64,000 nt of DNA from Mercurialis annua. Taxonomy: Eukaryota > Streptophyta > Magnoliopsida > Malpighiales > Euphorbiaceae. Below, piece by piece: positions 1 to 12,770 of this stretch. Below the pieces are notes generated by a model. That model was not told the DNA's origin. It made no database searches and worked only from the letters and a program-made list of their open reading frames with translations. The position numbers and the translations under genes are program-made. How positions within the stretch are numbered: the stretch's first letter is position 1; the number at the start of each line of letters is the position of its first letter. The stretch covers positions 49,771,651 to 49,835,650 of the forward strand of contig NC_065571.1 in the NCBI RefSeq assembly GCF_937616625.2, written 5' to 3'.

Positions 1-1731
1 CACATCACAAATTTCAACCAATTAGTAGCCGATTTGTTGAATTTGGATGTGACGTTTGATGATGAAGATTTGGCTTTGATGTTGTTGGGATCACTTCCTG
101 AAGAGTTTGAGTTTCTTGAAACTACTCTACTTCATGGGAAGGTTGGTGTGTCTCTTAGCGAAGTTTGCGCTGCATTATATAGTTATGAATTGAGAAGAAA
201 AGATAAGAAAGAAAATACTAGTAGTGCAGCAGAAGCTTTGATTGTTAGAGGCCGTTTGAAAAGCCAAACAATTGGAAAGGAAGGGAGATCAAAGTCCCGA
301 CCAGAGAAAGATGAATGTGCCTTTTGTCGAGAGAAAGGGCATTGGAAAAAGGATTGTCCCAAATTGAAGAATAAAGGTAAGACTAATAAAGAAAAAGCTG
401 AGTTTGCTTCGAATGTAGCTGAGTGTGACGACGAAGATTCAGATCTTTCATTGGTTGTTGTGTCATCGGTAAATACTCCTATTGAATGGCTTCTAGATTC
501 GGGTTGTTGTCATCATATGTGTCCCAATCGGGAATTGTTTGTTGACTTCAAAGAGCTAGAAGGTGGAGTTGTTTACACAGCAAGTGGCAATCCTTGTTTG
601 ACCAAAGGAATTGGTTCAATTCACTTGAGGAACCATGATGGGTCAATAAGGATTCTGGAAGATGTTCGCTATGTACCGAGTTTGACGAAGAAGCTCATTT
701 CTGTAGGAGTCCTAGAATCAAAGGGCTTTGTTGTGACTACAGTAAATGGAGTTATGAAGGTATTCTCGGGTGCACAGGTTGTCATGAAAGGAATTCGGAA
801 GAACAATAACTTGTATTACTATCAGGGTAATGCAATTATTGGGTCAGCTATAGTTGCTTCTAGTGATGATAATGAGCTAGAAGAAATCAGTCTTTGGCAT
901 TGGCGTTTGGGGCATGATGGTGGAAAATTCTTGACGGTTCTTGCAACTCAAGGATTATTGGAGGGACTACGTCCCTGTAATTGGATATATGAAGAAGGAT
1001 TTCCGAACAAGAATGATATTGGCTATAAGGCAAAGTTGGTAGCTAAAAGCTACGTTTGGACGGAAGGAATTGAGGCTATCTCTCGAGTATTTAAACATTC
1101 TTCCATTAGAATTTTGTTGGCCTTAGTAGCAAATTTGAATATGGAACTAGTTCAATTGGACGTAAAAACAGTGTTTTTACATGGATTCTTGGATGGGGAA
1201 ATCAATTCGACTCAGCCAGATGGACTCAAGGTGGCTGGAGATGAAAATTGGATTCTACAGTATACTTTGAATACTGTGGATATTGGTCTAATATTTGGGC
1301 AGGACAAGAAAGATGGTCAATATGTAGTTGGGTATAATGATTCGGACTACGTTGATAAACGACGATCGACTATGGGCTATGTGTTTACACTAGCAAAGGC
1401 GTCGTTTAGTTGGAAGTCTACCTTGCAGTCAATAGTTGCTTTGTCTACCACGGAGGTAGAGTACATGGCAAGTGCAAAAGCTGTTAAGGAAGCAATTTGG
1501 CTTCATGGGTTGCTTGGTAAATTGGAAATTAAAGAGAATGACCAAGTTTACTATGCAAGGACGAAGCACATTGATGTTCGATATCATTTGGTGCCAGAGG
1601 TTATTGAAGAAGGTGGAGTCCTACTTCGGAAAATTTGGACCATGAAAATTCCTGCTGATATGATGACAAAGATTGTGAAAGCAGTCAAGTTCAAACATTG
1701 TTTGAATTTGATTAGTGTTCTCAGTATTTGA
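1..1731 (+). pseudogene. copia gag-pol, in-frame deletion derivative (5' end outside window)
   Basis: The frame is open from the first base, so the true start lies upstream; it ends at a TGA at 1729-1731. Visible in order: gag C-terminus; CCHC knuckle (CAFCREKGHWKKDCP, bases about 319-360); protease core WLLDSG (near 490); GAG-pre-integrase motif LWHWRLGH (near 895); then an abrupt jump to RT (NWIYEEG, LVAKSY, LVQLDVKTVFLHG); then a second jump to RNase H (GYNDSDY, STMGYVFTL, ALSTTEVEYMA); then a shortened RNase H C-terminus ending ARTKHIDVRYH. The integrase catalytic core, the RT YxDD segment and the RNase H CDS region are absent. All the losses keep one open frame of about 577 codons. The order is that of Tork/Tnt1-like elements; the clade is an inference. 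Confidence 0.85.
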
Positions 1732-1942
1732 GATTTGAATGTGGCCCGGCCCACGCGATGCGTGAGGGGGGATTGGTTGCTCTGCTCGGTCATGCTATGC
1801 GTGAGGGAGAGCGTTGAAGTGGGAGCATCCCACATTGGTACTTGACTGTTACAGTTGAGAGTTGGCGCTTTTGAAGCGCAGTTGAAGGTACTATTGAAGA
1901 TAGTCCAAGATGGTAGAGAGAATATTCGCCAAGGTGGAGATT

Positions 1943-2462
1943 TGTTGGATATGGCTCATTTTAGACTTGTCCCACATTGTTTAGAAAAGGGACTTGTAAT
2001 TGTTGAGCTATATACATATAGTGTAGAAATCCCACATTGCTTAGGAGTGGAGGGGTGAGGACTTCCTTAGCCTATAAAAGGGAGTCTCCTCTACCCATTG
2101 AAACTCATCCCACAACAAGCCTTATTAACTCCTAAGGCTTAGTTGGTTCTCTCTCGAGTTTGTATTTTGTTACAAACAATTAGTGGAGTATTTTGGGCAG
2201 TGCCCGAGGATGTAAGCCGGTCATTTCTGGCTGAACCTCGTTAAAAGGTTGGTGTTCTCTTTATTGTTTATTTATTAGCTATCGCTCAGGTTAGTTGGAG
2301 TTATATATTGTGAAGTTATTTATATCGTGTGAAATTCTGTCTAAGGAGTTTGGTACTTAAGTGGTCCGCCTGTGACCCACCATTCTTTCCTGGGAATTTT
2401 CCGGTATAATTATTTAGCACAATACGTGATTCGCTAGCGTAATCGATTGAGCTTCCGCAACA
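1943..2462 (+). repeat. 3' LTR of the copia element
   Basis: Starts TGTTGG directly after the polypurine tract and ends CCGCAACA, giving the usual TG...CA ends (about 520 bp). A TATA box (CCTATAAAAG, 2071-2080) lies inside, fitting a U3/R promoter. The right boundary rests on the terminal CA only, because no second LTR is available for comparison. Confidence 0.75.
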
Positions 2463-4349
2463 AATATAACATGTTGAAAGAAAGAAATCCTCAAAACAAC
2501 CAAAGATGAAAATGGAATTTTGAACGTTGAATTTTGGAATAATTATACAATGTAACGGTTATGCCATATTATTCATACAATAAAACAATGAAGCGTTAAC
2601 CATGTGCAAATATTTAATGATAAAAAAAATAATAAATAAAAATTTTCTATCGTAAATTTTTACTAGTTTATTATAAAAATAACGTGACACATCCGTTGTG
2701 TGGGATAAACACTTTGAATTTTGTTGGTAAAGTTAGAAGAATGACATGTGAAGTGCAAGCTCCATGGACCGACCGACTTGCATGTTCTCCAAATTTCCAA
2801 CTACAACCATATAATTCACAACCGCAACCAATACATACTTTTTTAGAATATACTCCATATACAAATTTAATTCAAATGCCCATTTTGCTTATAAGCATCT
2901 CTCACCCATGTCACTCTTGCTAAAACTCCATAAAATAATCTATTTTCCCTCCAATTATAAGATGGACCTACACAATTATATAAAATGTTACAATACTTTA
3001 CATAAAGATATATTTATTTACTTATCTTTTTAAACATTTAACTATATAATTAACTAAATTAGAACTTTATGATCATTTATTTATTAATTATAATTTACAA
3101 ATAGAGAAAGATATACCTATTTAGTTGTTTTATATATTTATTTATTGATGATTATAAAATGATCATACAACATTTCTAACATGTCACGTATAAAAGTCAA
3201 TTGGGTTATAAAATATAAAAACATAAAAAGTTATAATTTAATAAATAATATTTCTTCGAAAGTCATTTTTTATGCGAAAGCTTTGAGTTCCGGTCTTTTT
3301 ACCATTTTTTGCGATTTTAATATACTCACAAAAAAATATGTTTTATTTAAAGGTTAATGTCAAAAAAAATCACGAACTTTATACGTTTTCTCATTTTAAT
3401 CACGTAGTTTAAATTCTCTCATTTTCATGCACGAACTACCACTTTTTCCCAAATTCATGCACGATGCTAACGTGACACTCATTCATTGGTGTAAAATGAC
3501 CTCCACCTCAGCGAATTACACCAATGGAGTCGTGACACCTCAGCACCGTGCATGAATTTGAGAAAAAGTGGCAGTTCATGCATGAATCAGCTAGTTTAGC
3601 CCATTAACGAATTGATTTTTTAGCATAATCAATAAAAATCAGCTAGTTTAGCCCATTAACGAATGACATTTATTTTGATTTTTTTCGCGAATGGCTAAAA
3701 AAGGTTCTAAATATCAAAAATGGCTAAACTAGACAATTTTAAAAGTTTTGGATATAACTGACAAAACTCGCAAACGTTTGGTATTTTATTGAGATTAACC
3801 CAAGATAATATTACAAGGTCATTAAAATGAGTTTAGTTTTACTTTGAGATTGATTGAAGCACTTCATTTACATTAACACATCTAAAAATATAGATGATCT
3901 CATTAAAAATTTCCAACTAAAACATTAATATAACTTTAATGTTCATCCACGATGCACACACGTGAGAACAATTAGCATTAACCAACATAAAAAAAAAGGA
4001 ATTAAAATTGCCAAAATTGTTAATTCGTTATAATAATCATAAATCATAATCATGCATTGCCTCCTTAACGACATTCTTTTTCAACAGACAGACAGCAACA
4101 AAACAAGAAAACGACATTAAAAAAACCCACAAAGAGACAGACAAACCCCAGATCCTCGGATTAGATCCTTAACCTTAAAAATTCTACCTAAATCAAATCT
4201 TTTTTCCGGAAAAAATATTTAGAGTAACGTAAATAATTTTAGTATTTTTTTGTCTGTTTTTTATTTCCGTGAGTATATGAAGGTGTAGGTGTTGATTGAA
4301 AGCTAAGTTTCTGAGATAAAGAGGGAACAATAGTGTGCAAAGGAAGACA
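2463..4349. other. AT-rich spacer and formin upstream region
   Basis: No coding potential seen. It holds a degenerate MITE-like stretch (about 3350-3800) and, from about 4080, a GA/CA-rich leader-like stretch before the formin start. No convincing TATA box could be fixed. Confidence 0.5.
3350..3800. repeat. degenerate MITE fragments
   Basis: Begins with AGGTTAATGTCA and ATCACGAACTTTATACG words resembling the TIR of the MITE at 29679-30039, but the mirror half is replaced by other sequence. A 20-base word starting CAGCTAGTTTAGCCC occurs at about 3589 and again at about 3638, a short tandem duplication. The end (near 3790) has TGGTATTTTATTGAGATTAA, which resembles sequence near 33430. Boundaries are approximate. 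Confidence 0.5.
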
Positions 4350-4412
4350 ATGACAATGACAATTCCCATAATGAGTACCTTAAATTCTCAGCAAAATTTA
4401 TGCTTTTCTTGA
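4350..4412 (+). other. upstream ORF in the putative formin leader
   Basis: A 20-codon ORF (ATG at 4350, TGA at 4410-4412) ends 69 bases before the formin start codon. If the leader is transcribed unspliced, this uORF would reduce formin translation. The transcription start is not visible, so this is tentative. Confidence 0.3.
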
Positions 4413-4481
4413 ACCCTTCAATGCAGCTTTGTTTATGAGCTAGAATTTGCAATTTGTAATTGTGTTTAGATCTCTTTTGCA

Positions 4482-7400
4482 ATGGCTCTTTTTAAGAAAT
4501 TCTTCTACCGGAAACCACCTGATGGGCTTTTGGAAATCTCTGAAAGGGTTTATGGTATGTTTTCTCTTTTATGAATTTGCTTTCTTGTTGTTTATCAGAT
4601 TATTTGATTTTGGTATGTATACATTTGAATATTTGTAGTGCATTTGTGCACTTATTGTTTTCTTTTCATTATTGCAGTGTGTTTTGAATTTTAACTTGCA
4701 TTGTTGTTTTAATTAGATTGTCAAGGTAAGCTTTGTCTGCAAAGAATGTGTCAATGTCATTAGTTTCAACTATTAAGGTAAAACTTTGGTTGATACAGCT
4801 GTTGATATTACAGCTTTTGGGTTGTAGTCTATTTGCATTATAACGAGTTGTAGTATCTCTGGGTAAATGAAGTCGTTTTTGAGTAGGCATTGAGAGCTTG
4901 TATGATTTACCGAGTTTTATAAAGTTTGACATGCAGATATGTATTTTAATTACTTATTATGATACTCTTATGGGTAATAGGAAGATAAGTTATAGTTATT
5001 TAATGGTAGTTCACATAATTTGTTGCTGTTGAAGTTTGAGTATTTTGTGTTAGAAGGGAAATTTTCTTTAGATCTTGATGTAAAAATAGTTTCTCTATTA
5101 TTTCGTGTAATTAGCTCTGCGTTCTTGTGTATGTATCACTGATAAACAGTATTTTATTGGGCTATGCAGTCTTTGATTGCTGCTTTACTACGGACGTTTC
5201 GGAAGATGATGAATATAAAGTCTACATTGGAGGCATAGTGAGTCAACTTCGTGATCAATTACCGGATTCTTCCTTCATGGTGTTTAACTTCCGGGAGGGA
5301 GAGCGCCAAAGCATGATCGCGAATGTATTATCCGAGTATGATATGACTGTGATGGACTATCCCCGTCATTATGAAGGTTGTCCATTGCTTACTATGGAGA
5401 TGATCCACCATTTTCTTAGATCAAGTGAAAGCTGGCTGTCACTCATGAAGCAAAATGTGATCTTAATGCATTGTGAACGAGGTGGCTGGCCAGTTTTAGC
5501 ATTCATGCTTGCTTCACTCTTGATTTATAGGAAACAATTCACAGGCGAGCAGAAAACGCTAGACATGATTTATAAACAAGCACCTCGCGAGCTTTTGCAG
5601 CTGATGTCACCCCTTAATCCGCTGCCTTCACAACTGAGGTACCTGCAGTATATATCAAGACGAAATGTGGGCTCCCAGTGGCCTCCATTGGATAGGGCAC
5701 TTAACCTGGACTGTGTTATTCTTAGAGCTATTCCCAATATGGATGGAGAGGGGGGTTGCCGTCCAATATTTAGGATTTATGGTCAGGATCCTCTAATGGT
5801 TGCTGATCGGACTCCCAAAGTTCTTTTCTCAACGCCAAAAAGAAGTAAACTTGTTCGACATTACAAGCAGGTAGCTCCGGGCTATGTTTATGTTTTTTAG
5901 ATGCTTTGAATACTTGTGCAGCTGATGTGTGTTTGATTCAAAATTTGGTTTGTCTAACTTGCTGCATGAAAGATCTTTTTTTCCCTTAATTACTTGTATG
6001 ATTTTCTTTTCAGAATTGTTCTTTATGTTTGATAATTGTTAGCCGAGGGTAACTCTCCCTTGATGCTAAGGTTTAATTTGTGACGCATATGGCATCTTAT
6101 CGCAAAATCTGTTTAAGCCAGATTTGCATACCTCCTCAAAAATATTTTTGTTGCATTTTGTGAATCTTGCGCTATATAGTTTAATGTGATCAAAATGTAC
6201 TTGGGCACGTAGAGAACTTCATGCGCACAATGTTTTTTATTCACTAAATGCATTTGTCTAGTCTTCTAAGTTCTAACATGTTTCTCAATGCTTTACTAGT
6301 TTACTTATTAGCATCTGATAGATTACAATCTGGTTACTTTTGGAGGGTATTCATACTTTTAAGACTTCCTGTTGAGATTGTTATGTTTTTCAATTCTTCA
6401 CGTATTGCTGCAGGCAGTTTCCGATTTAATTAAAATAGACATTCATTGTCATATTCAAGGTGATGTTGTGATGGAGTGCGTTCATGTGGAGAATGATCTG
6501 GAAAGGGAACAGATGATGTTCCGTGTCATGTTCAATACAGCCTTTATAAGATCAAATATTTTGATGCTGAACCGCGAGGAAATTGACATGTTGTGGAATG
6601 TTAGAGATCAATTTCCAAAGGACTTCAGAGCAGAGGTATCCGGTTATCTTCCTTGTTATTGGATGTGTGTGTTTATTGCTATATCAGATTTAATCTGTTC
6701 CGGAGCCACTAATTTTTTTTACCATGGACGCAGGCTCTCTTTTCGGAGATGAATTCTACTTCATCTCTTGCTACAGTTGATTTGGTGCGTTTGGAGGAAA
6801 AAGGTGGCCTTTCTGAGGATGCATTTGCTAAAGTTCAAGAGTTCTTTGACTGTGTGGACTTGCTACCAGGATCTGATATGACACTAAATATTCTTCAACA
6901 ACTCAATGGTAATCAAAAGAATTTAGAAACTAATTCTCTGAGAACAGAAATGGACAATATGATGCTAGAGTCAACTATTGAAAAAGTTCAAAAGGAATCA
7001 AAAAACAACATTAGTCTCTTGAGCAATTCATCTCCAGATGCAAGTTCAACTAGGGAGAAGGTTGAACCTCTGCAAGAACTGCAAGTTGCTGTCCAACGAC
7101 CACCTCAGTCTAAGATCATATCTCCACGAGTACAAAAGGCTCTACGTTCTTCTCCATTTGGAACGCCCTCAACCTTTGGCATTTCTGCTTTGTTGATTGA
7201 TCATGCTGCAGCTAATAGTGAAGATATTATGCGTCAAGTGACAATATCTCCCTCAGCAATTTCATCTCCTATCACCAATGTCCAGAAACCTATGCATCAT
7301 GTGTCTAGTATAGGGCTGGCACCATCACCATCACCATCGCCATCGCCCCCGCCACCGCCACCCTTACCACCGTCTTCTACTTCATTGAATTCAGAAAGGT

Positions 7401-10400
7401 TCTCTGCTATCAGTTCTTCTCCTTCTCAGCAAACCTCAAAATCAACATATACTCATCTTAGTCATTGTTCTGAGAAGTTTTCAGAAACTAGTAAGCCATT
7501 ACTTGGGCCCGCTTGCTCTCAAATATTCACCTCTTCTCCTGGACCATCTCCGGCTCTTGCACCTGATAGTTCATCTTCAACTCTCCCTCCTCCTCCACCC
7601 CCTATTTCTCCAGTCAGATCATCATTGCCCACAATTGATAGATCAGTCTCAATGCCTCCTCTTTCTTCACCCATTTCCTTTCATGGAACACCTCCATCCT
7701 TTACAGTTAAGCATCCTGCTCCGCCACCTCCCCCTGAAGTATCTTCACAGCAGTTCATGACCAACTCAAAAATTATACCCGGACCTCCTCCACCACCTCC
7801 TCCGCCTCCTCTATCTTCTCAGTCTTCATTGGGGCCTGTTAGTGTTACTTCTGTGCCATCACCACCCCCTCCTCCCGGTTCTGCTGCTAGTATTACTGCA
7901 GTACCACCATCCCTGACACCTAGATCTGCTCGTACAGATTTCTCATCTAATGATTCTGCAAAAATCCCTCCTGTGCCACCGCCACCTGCTCCTTTTGGCA
8001 AAGGGTTATCAAAACCCTGTTGTCCCCCTCTACCATCTCATATTGGAGTTGGAAATGGAAATGTGCCTCCGGTTCCTGGACCGCCTTCTAGTGCTCTATT
8101 CAGTGCAAAGGGACGGGGTATATCACGTCTAACTCCAAGAAGTCAGGCTCAACCTAAAAAAGCCAACTTGAAGCCCTATCACTGGTTAAAATTAACAAGA
8201 GCTATGCAGGGAAGTCTATGGGCTGAGACACAAAAATCTGATGAAGCTTCCAAGTCAGTGTCATTATTTTGATACTCTGTTTGTTAAAGAAACATGTTCG
8301 GCTAATATTACTCTTTAGGTATTGCTTGATATATTCTCTCTTTGTTTTCCCTGTGGCAGGGCTCCAGAATTCGACTTATCAGAACTTGAGAGTCTGTTCT
8401 CAGCAGCTGCTCCAAGTACTGGTCCTGGAAGCAATGGGGAAAAATCATCTCGCCGCTTGTTGGGGCCTAAATCTGATAGAGTGCATCTGGTAATTAGTGT
8501 ATTTATGGATTGAAGCTTATCATCAATTTAATTTAATAGCATAAGTTGCAGTTTTTCCATCATTTGTACGGAGTGGTTGCATACTTAATAATTTTTCAAA
8601 TAACTACCTTTTACTTCGTATTCATAATTTATGTAATTAATTCCACAGATTGAGCTCAGACGTGCATATAACTGTGAGATCATGCTTTCGAAGGTTAAAA
8701 TTCCTCTGTCAGACCTAATGGTATGCTGAACATTGTTGCAGCTCTGTTTCATGTAAATACTTCTTTAAACATGTTAAAAAATGTAGCTTTAACCAATAGT
8801 TGATGTTTCTAATCTTCTAGATACAATCTCATTATTATTTCATTTAAAAAAGGTTATGCAATTGCATGCAAGACTTGTTAAATGTTTGTGATAGTGCTGT
8901 TTATTAAGAATTTTATATTCCTGCAGTATTATTTCAGTGCAGAAATTCTTACCATCATTTATTTATCGACTCTTTGGCATTCTTTCCACTGCTGATGTCT
9001 TACAGGGTGCAATTCTTGCCATGGATGATTCAGTTCTAGATGTTGATCAGGTTGATAATCTTATAAAGTTCTGTCCAACTAAAGAAGAGATGGAATTGCT
9101 TAAGGTATGAGAATGTTTTCCACGATTTTAATTTATTGTTCGACATATACTTCACCACCTCATTAATTGATAAGAATTTTATTATGCTACAGCCACTTAT
9201 TCATTTCTAGCTTATAATAAGAAGTAATATGATTAGTTTTATAAATATATTTTATTCTTCTTATGTTCCTGAGTAACAACTAGGTAACCTTTTCTGGGAT
9301 AATAATGTTCAGGGTTATAGTGGAGATAAGGAAAATTTGGGGAAGTGCGAACAGGTTTGTAGAGTATTGAATTTTCTCATTTTTTTACTGTATTTACCAT
9401 GCTTTAGTTACTACTCCAATTAAATGACTGATGCACTTTTATTGCAGTTTTTCTTAGAATTGATGAAAGTACCGCGGGTAGAGTCGAAGCTAAGAGTTTT
9501 TTCATTCAAATTACAATTCCATCATCAGGTTGGAGGACGTTTTACTTGATTGTGGTGGTCTTCTGACATACTTTATGGATATTAATTTTTGAGCTGTTTT
9601 GCACCTTCAGGTCTCTGATCTACGAAAGAACTTACATATTGTTAATTCAGCTGCTGAAGAGGCAAGCCTGGTCTTTTAACTTCCTAGCTTTTTCCAGAAA
9701 AAGATGTTTTCTATAATTTTCATTTGTTGCCCCAATTTTAATAATGTTGTTCATCAGGTCAGGAGCTCACTCAAGTTGAAAAGGGTCATGCAGGCTATTC
9801 TCTCCCTGGGTAACGCTTTGAACCATGGAACAGCAAGAGGTAGTTGCAACTCGGTTGGTTTCGTAATAGTTATTTGTCACATAAAAACCAGAGTGATCTG
9901 TCACTTATTCTCTCCTAATATACTGGCATTAACTATTCATAATCACATTCTTTTAGGTTCTGCTGTTGGATTTCGATTGGATAGTCTCCTCAAACTCACA
10001 GATACACGAGCTATAAATAACAAGATGACTCTCATGCATTATCTTTGTAAGGTAGAACGCTAACCTACTTTACTGAGTGCAATGTATTTGCTAATTGCAG
10101 AATATAAGACTTTGAGCTTCTTAGCTCCGTAGATATGTAATAATCTGGTTTTTTGAGTTGTAGGTTCTTGCAGAAAAGCTTCCAGAGCTTCTGGATTTTA
10201 AGAAAGATCTCCAAAGTTTGGAGGCTGCGACAAAAGTACTCTTCATTTTTCCCATTTGTATTATGAAAACGCTAGTCTGTAGATTACAACAATCATTAAC
10301 CAAATTAGTAATATCTATGTAGATACAATTGAAATATTTGGCTGAAGAAATGCAAGCCATTAGCAAAGGGCTGGAAAAGGTTTTGCAGGAATTAGCTGCC

Positions 10401-12131
10401 ACGGAGAATGATGGTCCCGTGTCTGAATACTTTTGCAAGGTATGTCTGCAATAACAGCTGCTGAATTTTTATCTGAGGATCAGGTCTCAACTAAGAAGCA
10501 CGGAAACTTCGATAAAGTTGCGTTTCCCGTTTCGGAAACGTTTCGAGAACCGGAAACTCTTGGACACCCGTACGAAACGTTTCGGGCCGTTTCTGTAAAT
10601 AATAAAAATTAAAATTTGTAAAAAATTTAAAATTATTACCCACAAATAAAAAAATCTAACTAGTTACCCATAAATTTTATATTCGCATTGCCCACAATAC
10701 AACAAATATACTTATTTGTGTTGAATTGTATTATATTTTTTATATATTTATAAAATTTTAAATATTTAGTACATTAAATTGAATTATTTTGTTAATTATC
10801 ATAAATATTTAAATAATATTTTTATAAATATATCCCTAAATTTTTGTTATTTACACGTTTCCCCCACGTTTCGTGTCCTTCATTTTGAAAAACTTTCGTT
10901 TCCCCGTGTCCGTTTCGTATCGTTTCCGTTTCCCGTTTCCGTTTCCGTGCTACTTAGGGTCTCAAGAGTGTATTCTTAGGTAACTCCTGTAGATAAATGG
11001 ATGCTTGAAGGCCTAATACATTTTTTAAGGAGAGTTGCTTTTTGTAGATTCTGCATTCTTGAATACCCAGTCTCTCTCCGTAGGGTAGGTTAAAGGGTTG
11101 GTCTGACATCAGAAGGACCAATTTTGAAACTTCACCTATATTTGAAACTCCGAGATCGAGTATTTTTTTATAGTCTTGACAGTCTCGTTTTGTAATTTAA
11201 ATAGTCTTGCAGTGTATAGAATTTTTATTAAAATGCTCTGAAATCTCAGGCCTAATAATTGCTTCAAACTTCTGTGAACTGCATAAAATTGCTGATCATT
11301 TTCGTTTTCTCTTTTGGTTCGGCTCAGATCCTAAAGGCATTCCTTAGTTCCGCTGAAAGTGAAGTAAGGTGTTTGGCTTCTCTCTATTCCACTGTGGTAC
11401 ACATTGCCTCCTCCTTTCCCCTGCCTTTTTTTTTATTATTTCTGAAGGTGCACGGGCTTGTAACATTTTTACAATACAGTCAATAGTAGACTCATATCTA
11501 AATATGGATGTTTTCAGGGTAGAAATGCAGATGCTTTGGCCCTTTACTTTGGAGAAGATCCTGCACGTTGTCCGTTTGAACAAGGTATTTTACACATTTT
11601 AGATATCAGTTACTCTATTACAACAGAATAATATGAAAGGATTTTGGAAGAATTTTTACGTGTTTTGTTTTCCAAACAAATGTGTGCTAGCTTAATCATG
11701 GACTGGAATCCTGGCTGTCTTCTTTGTAGACATCATAAAAACGTGTATAGTTAGTGAATTTATAAGACATTGCCCTAAAAAAATGAAAATAAGGTGTATC
11801 CCACTTTTTCTTACTAATATAATATTTTTTACAATGTGGACGCCAAAATAATATATATTGTGATGTCTATATCGGTAATTTTTATTCCTCGGTGCGAGTT
11901 TCCAAATCTGTTAATGTACTACTTCTGTTTCTTTACTATACAGTTGTTTCTACTCTTCTGAATTTTGTGAAGATGTTAATCCGAGCACACGACGAAAATT
12001 GCAAGCAGATGGAATTGGATAGGAAAAGGGCAGCGAAGGAAGCAGAAATCGAAAAGTCGAAGATGGAACCTTCCAAAAAGGACTCTGAAACCTTGATGAG
12101 AACGCCAATGAAGAGTGGGATTTTCAGATAA
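4482..12131 (+). CDS. class II (PTEN-type) formin, 17 exons, 1,226 aa
   Basis: Actin-nucleating formin. Exons: 4482-4554, 5170-5870, 6414-6635, 6734-8253, 8360-8489, 8649-8720, 9006-9104, 9313-9354, 9448-9528, 9611-9661, 9758-9839, 9957-10051, 10164-10235, 10323-10439, 11328-11396, 11518-11584, 11944-12131. All joins keep frame. The start MALFKKFFYRKPPDGLLEIS is the conserved class II N-terminus. Domains: PTEN-like phosphatase (about 1-195), C2-like (about 200-340), acidic/serine-rich linker, FH1 with polyproline runs (about 528-780), and FH2 from LKPYHWLKL (about 811) to about 1200, including LSLGNALNHGTARG and GFRLDSLLKL. The phosphatase signature reads HCERGGWP (Cys126), so the Arg of CX5R is missing; in this class the domain is thought to act in membrane targeting. 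The donor after exon 10 is GC (GAG|GCAAGC). An alternative GT donor 9 bases downstream would add three residues. Closest named relatives are the Arabidopsis FH13/FH18/FH20-type proteins; which one is orthologous is not decided. Confidence 0.93.
10491..10957. mobile_element. hAT-like MITE in formin intron 14
   Basis: A 467-bp insertion flanked by a perfect 8-bp duplication GGTCTCAA (10483-10490 and 10958-10965). TIRs are CTAAGAAGCACGGAAAC at the left and CTAAGTAGCACGGAAAC as the reverse complement of the right end (one mismatch in 17). Subterminal regions are rich in GTTTC/GAAAC words. An 8-bp duplication is the hAT hallmark. It encodes nothing and is removed with the intron. Confidence 0.85.
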
Positions 12132-12740
12132 TCAAGTGTTATTATCTTTATTAACTTTAGTCTACCAATCAAAAACAGAAGTGGTACTCATGTAAATAAT
12201 CACTTTCAGTTATCAAATGGTTCAAGACGCAACAAAACAACCAGGTGCAGCCTTAAAGATGCAAGGGAACAGGAAAAGGCATTCGTCTTGCAGCAAGAAT
12301 AGATCGTGAAGGACGTTAAAATGCGTATAATAACGAGAAATGCTCATCTTAAGCAGTATGCCTACTTATACCTCTTTACCTTTTGCTTTCTATTGTTGTT
12401 TCGGTGAATTTATAACTTGTTAACGCCATAGGTTACATGTATGATGCTTTTGGAGCAGAGATCACGGCACCAAGTCCCATTCAACAAGCTACTTGCAAGG
12501 TATATCTGGAATTTTCTGTAAAAATACATACTTGGTTCTCTGTAAGTTATGCAGCAGAAGCAGTAGGTCCATTTTTGGCTAATTTTTTTAAGAATTCTGT
12601 ATATTTGTAGTTATAGTGACGTAGATGTTTACTTGTAGCCCGCTTGTACAAGTATGAACAGTGTAACTTGTTTTTAACAAATAGTGAGTTTCTCAATAGG
12701 TTATTAGTTCTATATATCTGGCTACTGAACTGATAAATGT
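12132..12740 (+). other. formin 3' region, probable UTR
   Basis: Follows the formin stop codon and has no coding potential. It contains GCAAG|GTATAT-like donor words (near 12499), so the transcript's 3' end may be spliced. No clear poly(A) signal could be fixed. Confidence 0.35.
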
Positions 12741-12770
12741 ATGATTACGGTAGCTTGACGCATAAGCAAC

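Larger units (their letters stand above)
1..2462 (+). mobile_element. Ty1-copia LTR retrotransposon, 5'-truncated by window, internally deleted
   Basis: The right-hand part of a copia element, cut by the window edge. A gag-pol reading frame (1-1731) is followed by about 200 bp of non-coding DNA, a purine-rich tract (CCAAGGTGGAGATT, ending 1942) and a 3' LTR that starts TGTTGGATATGG. Domain order gag, protease, (integrase), RT, RNase H is copia order. Large internal pieces of integrase, RT and RNase H are missing, so this copy cannot move by itself. The 5' LTR and any target duplication lie outside the window. Confidence 0.9.

Noticed and set aside
7503..8132. Alternative frames over the formin FH1 region
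   Set aside because: Proline-codon-rich DNA stays open in other frames; the FH1 frame is the one that joins to conserved exons on both sides.
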